From positions 1 to 33,267 of the forward strand of contig NZ_BBJF01000027.1 of NCBI RefSeq assembly GCF_000739735.1: a stretch of DNA of 33,267 nt, in the 5' to 3' direction. The DNA is from Paraburkholderia ginsengisoli NBRC 100965 (GTDB lineage: Bacteria > Pseudomonadota > Gammaproteobacteria > Burkholderiales > Burkholderiaceae). The first letter of the stretch is position 1, and every line of letters begins with the position of its first letter. The position numbers were made by a program, and so were the translations under genes. A model generated the notes under the pieces. That model made no database searches, was not told the DNA's origin, and saw only the letters and a program-made list of their open reading frames with translations. Below, in pieces: positions 1-8,043 of this stretch.

Positions 1-41
1 AAGACCTCTGCATATCAGACCGTCTTGTTGCGACAGAACCG
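1..41 (-). mobile_element. Possible terminal end of an IS6-type element at the window edge
   Basis: Read on the minus strand from about 41 downward, the sequence begins GGTTCTGTCGCAAC. This resembles IS6-family terminal repeats (GGCTCTGTTGCAAA type) and the IS6 ends found elsewhere in this window. The orientation would place the element to the left, outside the window. Only one end is visible, so this may be chance. Confidence 0.3.
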
Positions 42-194
42 GCGACGGCACGGTGCGCCCGAAAGAGGCAATTGAAGGATCAGGCCGAGGTGCCCGCCAG
101 GCTGACACGATTGCGGCACTCCCCCTCAATCCAGCGCATCGGCCTTTTGTTCGACAATGCCGCCTGAGCGCGTATTCACCAACTCGATACAAAA

Positions 195-222
195 AAAGCC
201 CCGCACTTGCGTGCGGGGCTTT
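195..222 (-). terminator. Rho-independent terminator of the GH28 gene
   Basis: An 11-bp perfect stem (AAAGCCCCGCA pairing with TGCGGGGCTTT) has a 6-nt loop. On the minus strand it is followed by a run of seven T. It lies about 50 bp past the stop codon of the GH28 gene, in the right orientation to end that transcript. Confidence 0.9.
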
Positions 223-274
223 GAGAGACTCGCAGTTTGAAACTACGAGTCCGGTGCTTTCACCACAACTGCCA

Positions 275-2932
275 TTACTTCACGTTGGGGAAGGTGGGCC
301 AGGATGCCGGGTTATCGCAAAGCGACAGCTTCGGATTCTGGGAGACGATGGTCGCCGCAGGATTCGTGTCGGTTGCAGATCCAGCATCATCGCTGCCATT
401 GACGGTCAGGTTGAGCGTATTCGTGGGCGCGGTATATTTCCCCGCGCCACTGCTCGTATTCGTCAGGATGCCGCCCGTACCGTGAGCAAATGACTGGCCC
501 AGCAGGCTAACATTTGCGCCCAGGTTCAACGTGGCGTTGGCAGCCTTCGATTGCGAAGAGCCGTCGGTGGAGCCAATGTTCACCACACCCTTGCTCAGGT
601 TCGAAATGCTCAGCGCGACGTCGTTATCCGCGACCACGTTATTCATGCTCAGTTGAATGACGCTTTGCGTATTGGCGAAGCTGGTGTCGGCATGCAGACC
701 GCGGAACGTCAGGCTGCCAGCGCCAGCCTTCCCGGCTGCCTTATTGCTCGGGATGTTCATCATGCGGACATTGCTGACGTTGATGTCATGGAAGCTGGGG
801 GGCTGCCAGCCAAGCCCGGTGTACGAAATCGGATCCGCGGCAGGATCCGTGTAGTACATGTCGAATACTAGGAAACTACCGATTCCACGCATACACGCGC
901 CGTCATAGTAAATGTTGCTGACGTCGCCGCCGCGCGCCTGGCCGCTCTTGATACGCAGGCCGACTACGCCCATGTCCGTTGCAGCGTTGGTGCCGTCGTA
1001 GATGCTGTCGAAATAGTTGTCGTAGAAGTGAATGTTACGGACACCCGCATTGGTCGGGCTGCCGATCGACAAGCCATGGCCGTTGTAGTCGTGGTTGTGC
1101 GCAACGGTAATGCCGTACGTGCGGTTCGACGAAACGTCACGGTTGCCGTCGATGCCCCACAGCATGTTGGCGGCAGGCGAGCCGTTCTGGGCACCTTTAG
1201 CTCCAGCGACGCGCGGATCGGGCAAACCACCCTTGAAGGCAACGTTGTCGTCCGAAGGACTCAGGTAGTTGTACACAATCGCCACGTTCTTAACATAGCC
1301 GTCAAAGTAAATCGGGCTGCCCGAGGTCGTCTTGCTGCCCGTGCCGAGGCTCGCGTGCTCCGGTCCGTTTGCAACGCTGGGGTCGATACCATCGGTGTTT
1401 TTCACGCCGGTCGAACTGGCACTGATCTGGGCGCCCGTATAGAGGTGCGAATACGAGCCGTTAACCCCATCAAAGCCGTCATTGTTCAAGCCAACGCTGG
1501 CCAGGTTAGCTGCGTCGGGCAGCAGAGGCGTAATGATCTTGATACCCCACGCGGTCAGGCCGTCCACGCCGTCGGCTTCGACGGTGAAGAAGGTGCTGTT
1601 GCGCAGCGTGATCTGATACAGGGTCAGGTTCTTGGACTGCTGCAGCCAGACCATGCCGGGATTGCCCTGGAAGCTGTACGGGCCACCGCCAATGTCCTTG
1701 TTGCCGTGGTACGCGACGTCCCACCAGCTAGCCGGCACCCAACGCGCGCAGCCAGCCGTGCCGCTGGCACATCCAGGACTATTGACCGTCACGCCGCTCG
1801 GCACACTGGTCGCCTGCCGGTTGACCACATAGGTGACGGCCGGTGTGGTGAGCGTCGCGGTGCCCATCGCGGTGACCACGTCGCAGGCCGTTCCTTCGGG
1901 GGCGAGGGTGCCCGCGCGATAAGCGGCAATCGTGTTCGTGCAGCTGAACTTGGGCGTCACGACGCCGGTGATATTGTTGCCTGAATAGGTGAACTTCTCG
2001 GTCGCACCGGTTGCCCAGCGGATCGTCGGATAAAGCGACGACGAGCTGATCAGCGGCATGTAGCCACGTGCGTCGATCGAGCCTGTACCCATGATCGCGG
2101 CATTGACCGTGTGGTTGCCGCGTATCAGCGGATAGCAGTTCTGCATGCCGCTAACCCCGGCCAGCGTGGCTTGACCGGCATTGACGGTCCCTGCGGGGGC
2201 TGGAAGCCCGGCTGGGTTGTTCACCGCGGCGCCACAGGTGATGGGGTTGGGCCGGTCTTGCGGCGCCTTGTCATACACCACCACGTCGCGGCTGGCGAAC
2301 AGGGTCACGCCGTCGTCGACCCAGAGCGTGACGCCGGAAGGCAACACCAGGGGCCCGGACAGGAAAGCATTGCCACGGCCGCTGCTGCTTTTGACCAGCC
2401 GCACGGCAAAGTGACTGCCCTTGTAAGCCGGGTTCGACAGGGTCTCGCCGGAAGCACCGCCGACATTCACCAGCGGCTGATTGGCCGCCTGTTGTTTCGC
2501 AGCCGCCTGTTGATCGGCCTGGGCAATCTGGCTGCCAACCTCGGCGTCCACGGCTGCGCCGCATGCGTCCAGCGCGGCTTGAATTCTTGCCTGGTCCGGA
2601 TTGTTTAGCTTGGTCGTTGCACCACCATAGGTCGCGGGAGTCGGATCGGCGCTGGCGGGCAGGGAGCCGTCGGCGTTCTTGACCAACGTGTCGCTGGCCT
2701 CCAGAACCTTGCAGACCTGGGTATCCAGCGGCAAGGCTGGGGAGTCGGGCAGGTTGGGGTCGGCGGCGTAGCGACCCGGAGTCCAGGTCGTGGGCGTGCC
2801 GGTGTTGCCGCCGCCAGTGCCGTTATTGCCGCCAGGAGTGTTACTGCCAAGTCCATTGCCATCGCCGCAAGCGGCCAAGGTCAGGACCGATAGGCCGAGC
2901 ACTGCTAGCTCTCGGGTTGAACGCATCTTCAT
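275..2932 (-). CDS. GH28 polygalacturonase-like exported lipoprotein
   Basis: Predicted right-handed beta-helix glycoside hydrolase of family 28, which hydrolyses polygalacturonan-type pectic polymers. The family signatures occur in order: NTDG (residues about 512-515), SDD (561-562), GHG (618-620) and RIK (660-662). The N-terminus is a lipoprotein signal with lipobox LAAC (Cys about 22), followed by a Gly/Asn/Thr-rich linker, so the enzyme is probably anchored in the envelope. At 885 aa it is much longer than typical GH28 enzymes (about 400-600 aa); the extra length lies before NTDG and at the C-terminus. A start at 2932 is chosen because GGAG sits 7 nt upstream of that ATG; a longer TTG-started reading to 2971 has no such site and would bury the signal peptide. 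It stands alone and ends at a strong terminator. The exact substrate is inferred; other GH28 activities such as rhamnogalacturonase or xylogalacturonase are possible. Confidence 0.87.
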   Translation of the reverse strand: MKMRSTRELAVLGLSVLTLAACGDGNGLGSNTPGGNNGTGGGNTGTPTTWTPGRYAADPNLPDSPALPLDTQVCKVLEASDTLVKNADGSLPASADPTPATYGGATTKLNNPDQARIQAALDACGAAVDAEVGSQIAQADQQAAAKQQAANQPLVNVGGASGETLSNPAYKGSHFAVRLVKSSSGRGNAFLSGPLVLPSGVTLWVDDGVTLFASRDVVVYDKAPQDRPNPITCGAAVNNPAGLPAPAGTVNAGQATLAGVSGMQNCYPLIRGNHTVNAAIMGTGSIDARGYMPLISSSSLYPTIRWATGATEKFTYSGNNITGVVTPKFSCTNTIAAYRAGTLAPEGTACDVVTAMGTATLTTPAVTYVVNRQATSVPSGVTVNSPGCASGTAGCARWVPASWWDVAYHGNKDIGGGPYSFQGNPGMVWLQQSKNLTLYQITLRNSTFFTVEADGVDGLTAWGIKIITPLLPDAANLASVGLNNDGFDGVNGSYSHLYTGAQISASSTGVKNTDGIDPSVANGPEHASLGTGSKTTSGSPIYFDGYVKNVAIVYNYLSPSDDNVAFKGGLPDPRVAGAKGAQNGSPAANMLWGIDGNRDVSSNRTYGITVAHNHDYNGHGLSIGSPTNAGVRNIHFYDNYFDSIYDGTNAATDMGVVGLRIKSGQARGGDVSNIYYDGACMRGIGSFLVFDMYYTDPAADPISYTGLGWQPPSFHDINVSNVRMMNIPSNKAAGKAGAGSLTFRGLHADTSFANTQSVIQLSMNNVVADNDVALSISNLSKGVVNIGSTDGSSQSKAANATLNLGANVSLLGQSFAHGTGGILTNTSSGAGKYTAPTNTLNLTVNGSDDAGSATDTNPAATIVSQNPKLSLCDNPASWPTFPNVK

Positions 2933-3103
2933 AGGAAGTCTCCGGGGAGTGGGGATCTGGGTCGTGCTCAACGCTGCCGCCTTCCGGCATCTGAAGATGC
3001 GGAAAACAGTGGGTCGTTCATAGAATTCGACAACTGTTGTCAGATATCTAATAAGATGATTTGAAAGACTTTCGACATTAGGCAGGTCTTGCGAAATTCT
3101 TTG
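2933..3103 (-). promoter_or_regulatory. Upstream region of the GH28 gene with operator-like palindromes
   Basis: A 13-bp palindrome GACAACTGTTGTC lies at 3029-3041, directly followed by the 8-bp palindrome AGATATCT (about 3042-3049). Both sit about 100 bp upstream of the GH28 start codon. Palindromes of this GTTGTC type are used by GntR/FadR-type regulators of sugar-acid genes. That link is inference; no regulator gene is nearby. Confidence 0.4.
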
Positions 3104-3196
3104 CTACGCTGCGGCTTTGACGCCCACAGACGGTCCGGTTGACAGCAAATTTGCGCAGTTCGCCGTGGCAATAACAGTGCTCTTTCCATGTGACAT
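3104..3196 (-). CDS. Possible 30-aa small protein
   Basis: This short ORF encodes MSHGKSTVIATANC followed by ANLLSTGPSVGVKAAA. An excellent ribosome binding site (AGGAGAC, with GGAG 7 nt before the ATG) is the main evidence that it is translated. It has one cysteine, no membrane segment and no recognised family. It lies on the same strand as the GH28 gene, about 170 bp upstream of its start, so it could be a leader peptide or an independent small protein. A longer reading in the same frame starts at 3346 but lacks a comparable binding site. Confidence 0.4.
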   Translation of the reverse strand: MSHGKSTVIATANCANLLSTGPSVGVKAAA

Positions 3197-3303
3197 CTCT
3201 AGTCTCCTGTCAAGAACTGTTCTTTCGTGCCGAGCAAGCCGCCCAACCGGCCCGGCGACGAACTGTCCCCCGAAAGATAAGGTAAACCTGTAGGTCATAT
3301 GGA

Positions 3304-3319
3304 TGTACTTCATCGTACA
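3304..3319. promoter_or_regulatory. Operator-like inverted repeat TGTAC-N6-GTACA
   Basis: TGTAC at 3304-3308 and GTACA at 3315-3319 flank TTCATC. A perfect TATAAT (3330-3335, plus strand) lies just beyond. This could be a regulator site for the small ORF and GH28 transcript on the minus strand, or for a plus-strand promoter. Confidence 0.3.
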
Positions 3320-3582
3320 ACATAGGCCGTATAATGTTTCACGCAAACCCAGTCTCTCAATTGCAGTAAACCCGATGTAGGCAAGCTGAATATTTAACGA
3401 TTCTCCCTTCGTGCAACGGGGAGTCGCTGGCTGAATCAGAAGGAATCCGAAGGAATTAATCTTTCACGCCTCATTCATCGAGCATATTGGATACCTTATC
3501 GCGAGCGGAGGGCCGTTCCCGTCAGGCTGACTGCACCCGCCCTCGATGTCCGGCATGCTTGCCGATCAAATACGACTTTTGG

Positions 3583-3625
3583 ATAGGACGCGGTAACAGT
3601 TTGAATAGGGCGCGGTAACAGTTGA
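3583..3625. repeat. Imperfect 22-bp tandem repeat
   Basis: Two adjacent units share the core CGCGGTAACAGTTTGA or CGCGGTAACAGTTGA and differ at a few bases. They lie just upstream of the decayed membrane-protein locus. Function unknown. Confidence 0.5.
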
Positions 3626-3875
3626 CGAATGTCAAAGAGGCGTCCCGATTCCTGGTTCCCTGATCGTGAACGATCCAGGCGGTAACGTCGATGGGCTGAA
3701 GCTGGCCGCGCCTGGCCTTTTGCCAAGGCGAGGGTCATCCAACGCCGACAGGCAAATGGCCTGCCAGCCCGAGGCGGCAAAGCGCGGTGCAAGGCGACAT
3801 TCGGCCGACGCGCAACCTGCGCGAGCGCGTCCCCGCGCCAACCGGTTTTGTCGCGATAAGGCGTGGCGGGAAGAG

Positions 3876-5112
3876 GCACTAAAGGAGCGGTGGGAGACGT
3901 ATAACACCATCGCGTCACTGTTTTACAAGATTTCTGCGGCGATTGGCGCAATCGTTGTGTTTACTTACCTGTTCGAAATAGGATTCTTCCCGGCCGGTCT
4001 GACTGCCGCGGAAGTTATCTTTTTCGTTTTTGTGGTAATGGGATTCGGCCTCGTCTACCTGGTGCTGCTCGGCTTTGGTGCCGTATCGGCGATATGGCTG
4101 GTCAATCTTATCGTCTGGTTTCGGAATAGCCTTCGTTTGAGGCAGCGGCGCGGAAAGGCAAGATGGAGAGCCTGGGGTGTCCCGAAAAAATGGCAGATAA
4201 GGTGCGCTCATCGTGTGAGATTCCGGAGCACACGTCTTTCAAGGCGCGGCTTCCATCCCCTTCACCCAGAGCTGAGGGGCGTGGTCTACACGGCCGTGTC
4301 AATCTGCTATGTCTGTTTTTAGTCTCGCTTACGCTGACGGCCAGTGCGAGTTCTGTGCAACGATTGATGGGAGGCATTTTCGTTGGTGGGTTCATCGCGC
4401 TCATGTTTTCCAATGGAGAGGCGAGGAGGGGCCAAAACCGTCCAGCGAAGAAAGGTTACTGGACTTCTGCATGGTTTCGCCTGCTGCTCGCGGTGGTGCT
4501 GCCACTTGTTATGCTGATTACACTTCGTGATGCAATGGATCTCGTTCACGTGGTGTTTCAGCAACTCGGTATCCGGATAATGAATGTTAGCGTTGAAGTT
4601 CCGGTCACTGAACTGGAGTCGGTGGAACGAATTTCTGATGCATTGAATCGCCCCCTTCTGGACTGCCATCGCTCGAGCAAAGGAAACGGGCTTCTGATCC
4701 ATCATGTAAATGTGCTTTGGACCGGCGTCGGCAGTACCACGTACCTTTCGTTCGAAGTAGACAATCCTGTGCGCCCTGGGTAGTTCGGGCCTGATCTGAA
4801 ACCATTGCAGGAGGCAATGCTCCGACTCGATACCAGCTCTGTACATGTTCTTGAAGCAAGGCCTCCCCTGAATCCGTGCTTTGATCTGCCGAACGATATG
4901 CTGTTTGGGACGGCAAAGTACGAACTCACGCCAGAGGCTGACACCACGCTAAAAGCACTTGTTTCGTCGATACAGGCCGATGGTCGGGTTGCGCGGATTG
5001 TGGTGCGAGGTCACAGCGATTCGCGTCGTGTCGGCGGTGAGATGGAACGTGAGGTCGGCGATAACCAGCGGCTCTCGAAGCGGCGTGCTGAAGCTGTCGC
5101 CGCTAACAAGCG
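3876..5112 (+). pseudogene. Decayed inner-membrane protein with OmpA-like C-terminus
   Basis: One ancestral gene is broken into three readable pieces. Piece 1 (to 4322) has two membrane segments (IGAIVVFTYLFEIGFF and VIFFVFVVMGFGLVYLVLLGFG); its upstream in-frame reading to 3666 is not membrane-like and crosses an IS6 end at 3844-3863, so the true start is lost. Piece 2 (readable 4323-4783) continues with two more membrane segments (LMGGIFVGGFIALMF and FRLLLAVVLPLVMLITL). Adding one T to the T5 run at 4316-4320 joins pieces 1 and 2 smoothly. Piece 2 ends at an in-frame TAG (4781-4783), and the same frame resumes as piece 3. Piece 3 (4784 onward) holds the OmpA/MotB-type peptidoglycan-binding motif (LFGTAKYELTPEAD, then GHSDS and LSKRRAEAVA). 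The OmpA domain is cut by the IS427-group insertion at about 5113. A function linking membrane to peptidoglycan is inferred. The gene is almost certainly inactive. Confidence 0.7.
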
Positions 5113-5924
5113 TTAACAAAATGAGTTCTTCAGTTTTCGCCAGCAGATGATGCAGCAGGCGATTTTCATGAAGGCTTGATGGATGAATGCAAGACGTTCG
5201 AAGCGGATGCGCAGTCGTCGAAAGTTATGGAGCCATGAAATGGTGCGCTCGACAACCCAGCGTGTTTTGCCCAGTCCGCTACCGTGTGGCTCGCCGCGTC
5301 GGGCGATTTCAGTCACGATGCCGGCTGCGTGTAGTGGACGGCGATATTTGTCGTGATCGTAGCCCCGGTCGCCCTGAACAATGCGGGGCTTCGAGAGCGG
5401 CCGGCCGCGCTTGCCAGCAATGGGCGGGATGGCGTCAACCAGTGGGTGAAGCTGGGGAACGTCGTTACGGTTGGCGCCCGTGAGGATTACCGCGAGCGGG
5501 ATGCCCTGCGCTTCAGTGATGAGGTGGTGCTTTGAACCGGGTCGCGCGCGGTCCGTGGGATTCGGTCCCGTTTTTGACCTGCGCCCACCGCGCGGATCGA
5601 GGAGGAATCGACGATGACACGGGACCAGTCAATCTGGTCAGCCGCGCGCAGCTTTGCGAGCAGGACTTCATGCAGTCGGTTCCAGACGCCGGCCGCCTGC
5701 CAGTCCCGCAGACGGCGCCAGAAACTCATGCCGCTGCCGCAGCCCATCTCGCGCGGCAGCAGGTCCCAGCGCAGGCCCGTCTGCAGGATAAACAGGATGC
5801 CCGTGAGCAGCGCACGATCATCGAGCGGTTTGCGCCCTGGATAACGGCTTCGCCTTGGTTTGGGAGGGGGCAGCAACGGTTCGATGAGTGCCCAAAGTTC
5901 GTCGTCGAGTATGAGTTTGGCCAT
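5113..5924 (-). CDS. IS427-group DDE transposase, two frames joined by -1 frameshifting
   Basis: The first frame runs from 5924 (MAKLILDDELWALIEPLLPP, preceded by AAGGAC) to a stop at 5487. It contains VDSSSIRAVG, the first catalytic Asp region. The second frame is open from the A5 run at 5571-5575 to the stop at 5113. It carries QGDRGYD (second Asp) and VVERTISWLHNFRR (the Glu region). At CAA-AAA-CGG a -1 slip changes the reading from QKRDRIPRT to QKTGPNPTDRARPGSKHHL, which is the family's normal sequence. Programmed frameshifting of this kind is known in the IS427 group. The alternative is a simple base loss and a dead transposase. Joined length is about 270 aa, normal for the group. Confidence 0.8.
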
Positions 5925-6002
5925 GTCCTTTTCGTCGTCGAAACAATGAAAAGGTTAACAGGATTCATCGAGAGTAAACAGCCCCTTTGTTCATTTTGTT
6001 AA
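5113..6002. mobile_element. IS5-family (IS427-group) insertion sequence, about 890 bp
   Basis: Both ends read TTAACAAAATGA inward (5113-5124 and 5991-6002). The element contains a two-frame transposase on the minus strand and is inserted in the OmpA-like domain of the decayed gene. The stop codon of the second frame lies within the left inverted repeat. Its right end is only about 6 bp from the IS6-type right end at 6009-6025. Confidence 0.8.
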
Positions 6003-6164
6003 GGGTTCTTAGCGCGACAGAGCCCAGCCGCAAAACAGTGACCGAGGTAAGGCGATTTTCAATTTCCATTCTTCATCGCACGATCTGATTTGATCGTCTC
6101 TGCAATGGGGCAACGCCCTGGCAACCCGTCGTCTGAACCACACCCATTTTGCTTTACAAGTGAA

Positions 6165-6194
6165 AATGCCGTCCAGCGCTAGCTGAACGGCATT
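6165..6194 (-). terminator. Rho-independent terminator of the porin gene
   Basis: An almost perfect hairpin pairs AATGCCGT with ACGGCATT through one mismatch and CAGC/GCTG around a 4-nt loop. On the minus strand it is followed by TTTTC. It lies about 45 bp downstream of the porin stop codon. Confidence 0.75.
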
Positions 6195-6237
6195 GAACGC
6201 AAGGGGTACTTTCGATGCTACGAGGCTGGCAACAATT

Positions 6238-7398
6238 TTAGAAACGGTGACGCAGGCCCGCTGTCACTGCGACTTGCTTGTTGTTGCTTGAAGCTGCCAG
6301 ACCATTGATATCGGCGCCGAGGTCCAGACCGCTCTGACTGACATGCTGGTACTCACCTTGCAGATATACGTCAGTTCGCTTGGACAGCGCGTAGGCAGTC
6401 TGCAGGTTGAACTGGTTCCACTTCGGATGCGCCCCATTCAGATAGCCAGAGGTGTACGTATACGCACCAGCGACGCTCCATACCGGCGTGAAGTGGTAGC
6501 GGCCGTTAACTTCAAAGTTGTTGAAGCGCGCGAAGGTGCCGTCAAGTGCAACCCCAGCATTGGCAACGCCCGATGCGCTGCTCGAAATACCGAGAGCCCG
6601 GTTGAGACGAGTCTGTGTAAACACAAACCCTGCCGTTGCCGGGCCAAAGTTGTAGTTCAGGCCCGCTCCCCAAGTGCGTTGACGCTTTGCGACGAACGTA
6701 TTGTCGCCTGCGACTGCACCACCCAGGTTGCCGACAGTCGTCGCCCCCGGGACGAGTCCAGCGATATCGTTGTTCAGTTGCATGTAGGCTACTGCGGCGC
6801 TCAGGCCGCCATAGCTGTACGAAGCGCCTGCACTGTATTGCCGATTGTTCGCGAAACCAGCAGCCTCGTTCGAGAAGCCATACTGTGCACCGAACTTGAA
6901 ACCGCCATAGTTCGCGCTCTGATACTTGAGCGAATTATTGACGCGGAACGAGTTGTTCAGATTGTCGTTGTCGAACGGGTGGGCGAACTGCGTGCCGCCA
7001 TATTGGGTGCCAGTCAGAGCGAGTGGGCCCAAATAATCGACGACGCTGTCGTATTGACGGCCCAGGGTTACTGCACCGAACTGGTCGCTTGCCAAGCCGA
7101 CAAATGCCTGCCGACCGAACATACGACTTTGTTGTCCCAACTGGCCGTTCTGGATGTTGAACCCGTTTTCCAATGTGAAAATAGCCTTCAGCCCGCCGCC
7201 AAGGTCTTCAGAACCACGCAGCCCCCAACGGCTACCACTGACGGAACCACTCGTGGCTTGCACATTGCTATGCCCCCCCTGATTGTTCGTGTAGGTAATG
7301 CCGGCATCGATCAGGCCGTACAGTGTGACGCTGCTTTGTGCGTGCACGGCGGAAGCGAAACAAGTAGCTACTCCCGCAATGATCATGGTTTTTTTCAT
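6238..7398 (-). CDS. General outer-membrane porin (Burkholderia type)
   Basis: A 386-aa trimeric 16-strand diffusion porin of the Gram-negative porin superfamily. The signal peptide runs MKKTMIIAGV to VHA with cleavage before QSSVTLYG. Typical family sequences follow: SSVTLYGLIDAGITYTNN, SGSRWGLRGSEDLGGGLKAIF and LGRQYDSVVDYLGP. The C-terminus is LRHRF, ending in the Phe needed for outer-membrane assembly. The start is supported by GAGGAG 8 nt upstream of the ATG. It is monocistronic with its own terminator and a long AT-rich leader. Its role is passive uptake of small hydrophilic solutes. No defect is visible, and length and layout are standard. Confidence 0.93.
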   Translation of the reverse strand: MKKTMIIAGVATCFASAVHAQSSVTLYGLIDAGITYTNNQGGHSNVQATSGSVSGSRWGLRGSEDLGGGLKAIFTLENGFNIQNGQLGQQSRMFGRQAFVGLASDQFGAVTLGRQYDSVVDYLGPLALTGTQYGGTQFAHPFDNDNLNNSFRVNNSLKYQSANYGGFKFGAQYGFSNEAAGFANNRQYSAGASYSYGGLSAAVAYMQLNNDIAGLVPGATTVGNLGGAVAGDNTFVAKRQRTWGAGLNYNFGPATAGFVFTQTRLNRALGISSSASGVANAGVALDGTFARFNNFEVNGRYHFTPVWSVAGAYTYTSGYLNGAHPKWNQFNLQTAYALSKRTDVYLQGEYQHVSQSGLDLGADINGLAASSNNKQVAVTAGLRHRF

Positions 7399-7899
7399 GT
7401 AACAAACTCCTCTCTACATTTCTGGGGATACAGATCACGTGACCACTGCATAAGCACGAACGGCGGATGCCTCCGGTTCTGCAGGACGCAAAATGTGTTA
7501 ACTTCACCTGCTTTTGGAGATGGAGAGTATAGGAGAGGGGCCAACTTGATCACTTTCGCGATTAATAGAAATAATATATTTCCATTAATGGAATAATCAT
7601 TGAATATTTTTTAACATATTGTTTTGATTTGATTTTTTTTGGCGCTTCCAATTGGCTGCGCCTGCTGAACCAGTGCAATTCAAAGGGAAATGTCGTGTGA
7701 AAGCGACAGAATTTTCATAGCAGAAGCGATTTATATGTATGTCGTCACACAAGATTATGCATGAAATTTAACTTTATTTAAATAAAATAAGTGATCTTTT
7801 TCAGGAGCGTAACCGTCCGACCCTGACCGTATAGACGCCTGATGAAGGCGACGCCATGCTTTCCGGGGGCACAAATGTGACTGTGTCCACAAAGGAATC
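7399..7899. promoter_or_regulatory. Porin upstream region, AT-rich, with a 14-bp palindrome
   Basis: About 500 bp with no supported gene. A perfect palindrome TTCCATTAATGGAA lies at 7580-7593 inside an unusually AT-rich stretch (about 7555-7640), roughly 180 bp upstream of the porin start. This is typical of a regulator or nucleoid-protein binding region. Nothing else was recognised up to 7899. Confidence 0.4.
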
Positions 7900-8016
7900 A
7901 TGGACACAGTGACTGAATTCACCGAAGTCAAAGGCGCCCGGAAGTATCGCCGGCGTACCGTGGACGAGAAACGCCAGATCGTCGAAGAGACGTTGTCCAG
8001 TGGACGTTCGGTGTAA
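7900..8016 (+). pseudogene. N-terminal stub of a transposase orfA (IS66/IS3-like)
   Basis: Thirty-eight residues (MDTVTEFTEVKGARKYRRRT then VDEKRQIVEETLSSGRSV) followed by TAA. The pattern RRRT..EKRQIVEETL..GRSV is the start of the helix-turn-helix domain of IS66/IS3-type TnpA/OrfA proteins. The rest of the protein and element is absent. Which of the two families it belongs to is uncertain. Confidence 0.55.
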
Positions 8017-8043
8017 GCGTCATGCAGAGGCCGCGCCGACCAG

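Larger units (their letters stand above)
3844..6025. mobile_element. Segment bracketed by IS6-type left and right ends but lacking an IS6 transposase
   Basis: GGTTTTGTCGCGATAAGGCG at 3844-3863 matches the left ends of the IS6 elements at 16563 and 30033; against the latter it differs at one base in twenty. At about 6009-6025, CTTAGCGCGACAGAGCCC matches their right ends. Left ends in this window carry CGCGATAAG and right ends, read inward, carry CGCGCTAAG. The two ends here show the same asymmetry, so they read as a true left/right pair. Between them lie the decayed membrane/OmpA gene and an IS427-group insertion. Without that insertion the module would be about 1.3 kb. No target duplication is visible. 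The alternative is two independent IS6 scars. Confidence 0.5.

Noticed and set aside
1028..1984. Long plus-strand open frame opposite the GH28 gene
   Set aside because: It is antisense to a gene with clear GH28 motifs, has no family pattern and has the Arg/Val-rich composition typical of GC-rich shadows.
6005..6085. Possible OmpA C-terminal tail after the IS427-group element (reading SATEPSRKTVTEVRRFSI)
   Set aside because: The ATEP-like stretch is encoded by the IS6-type right end at 6009-6025, so similarity to an OmpA tail is more likely chance.
6343..7596. 417-aa plus-strand open frame over the porin
   Set aside because: Shadow of the porin; Cys-rich implausible protein and no signal.
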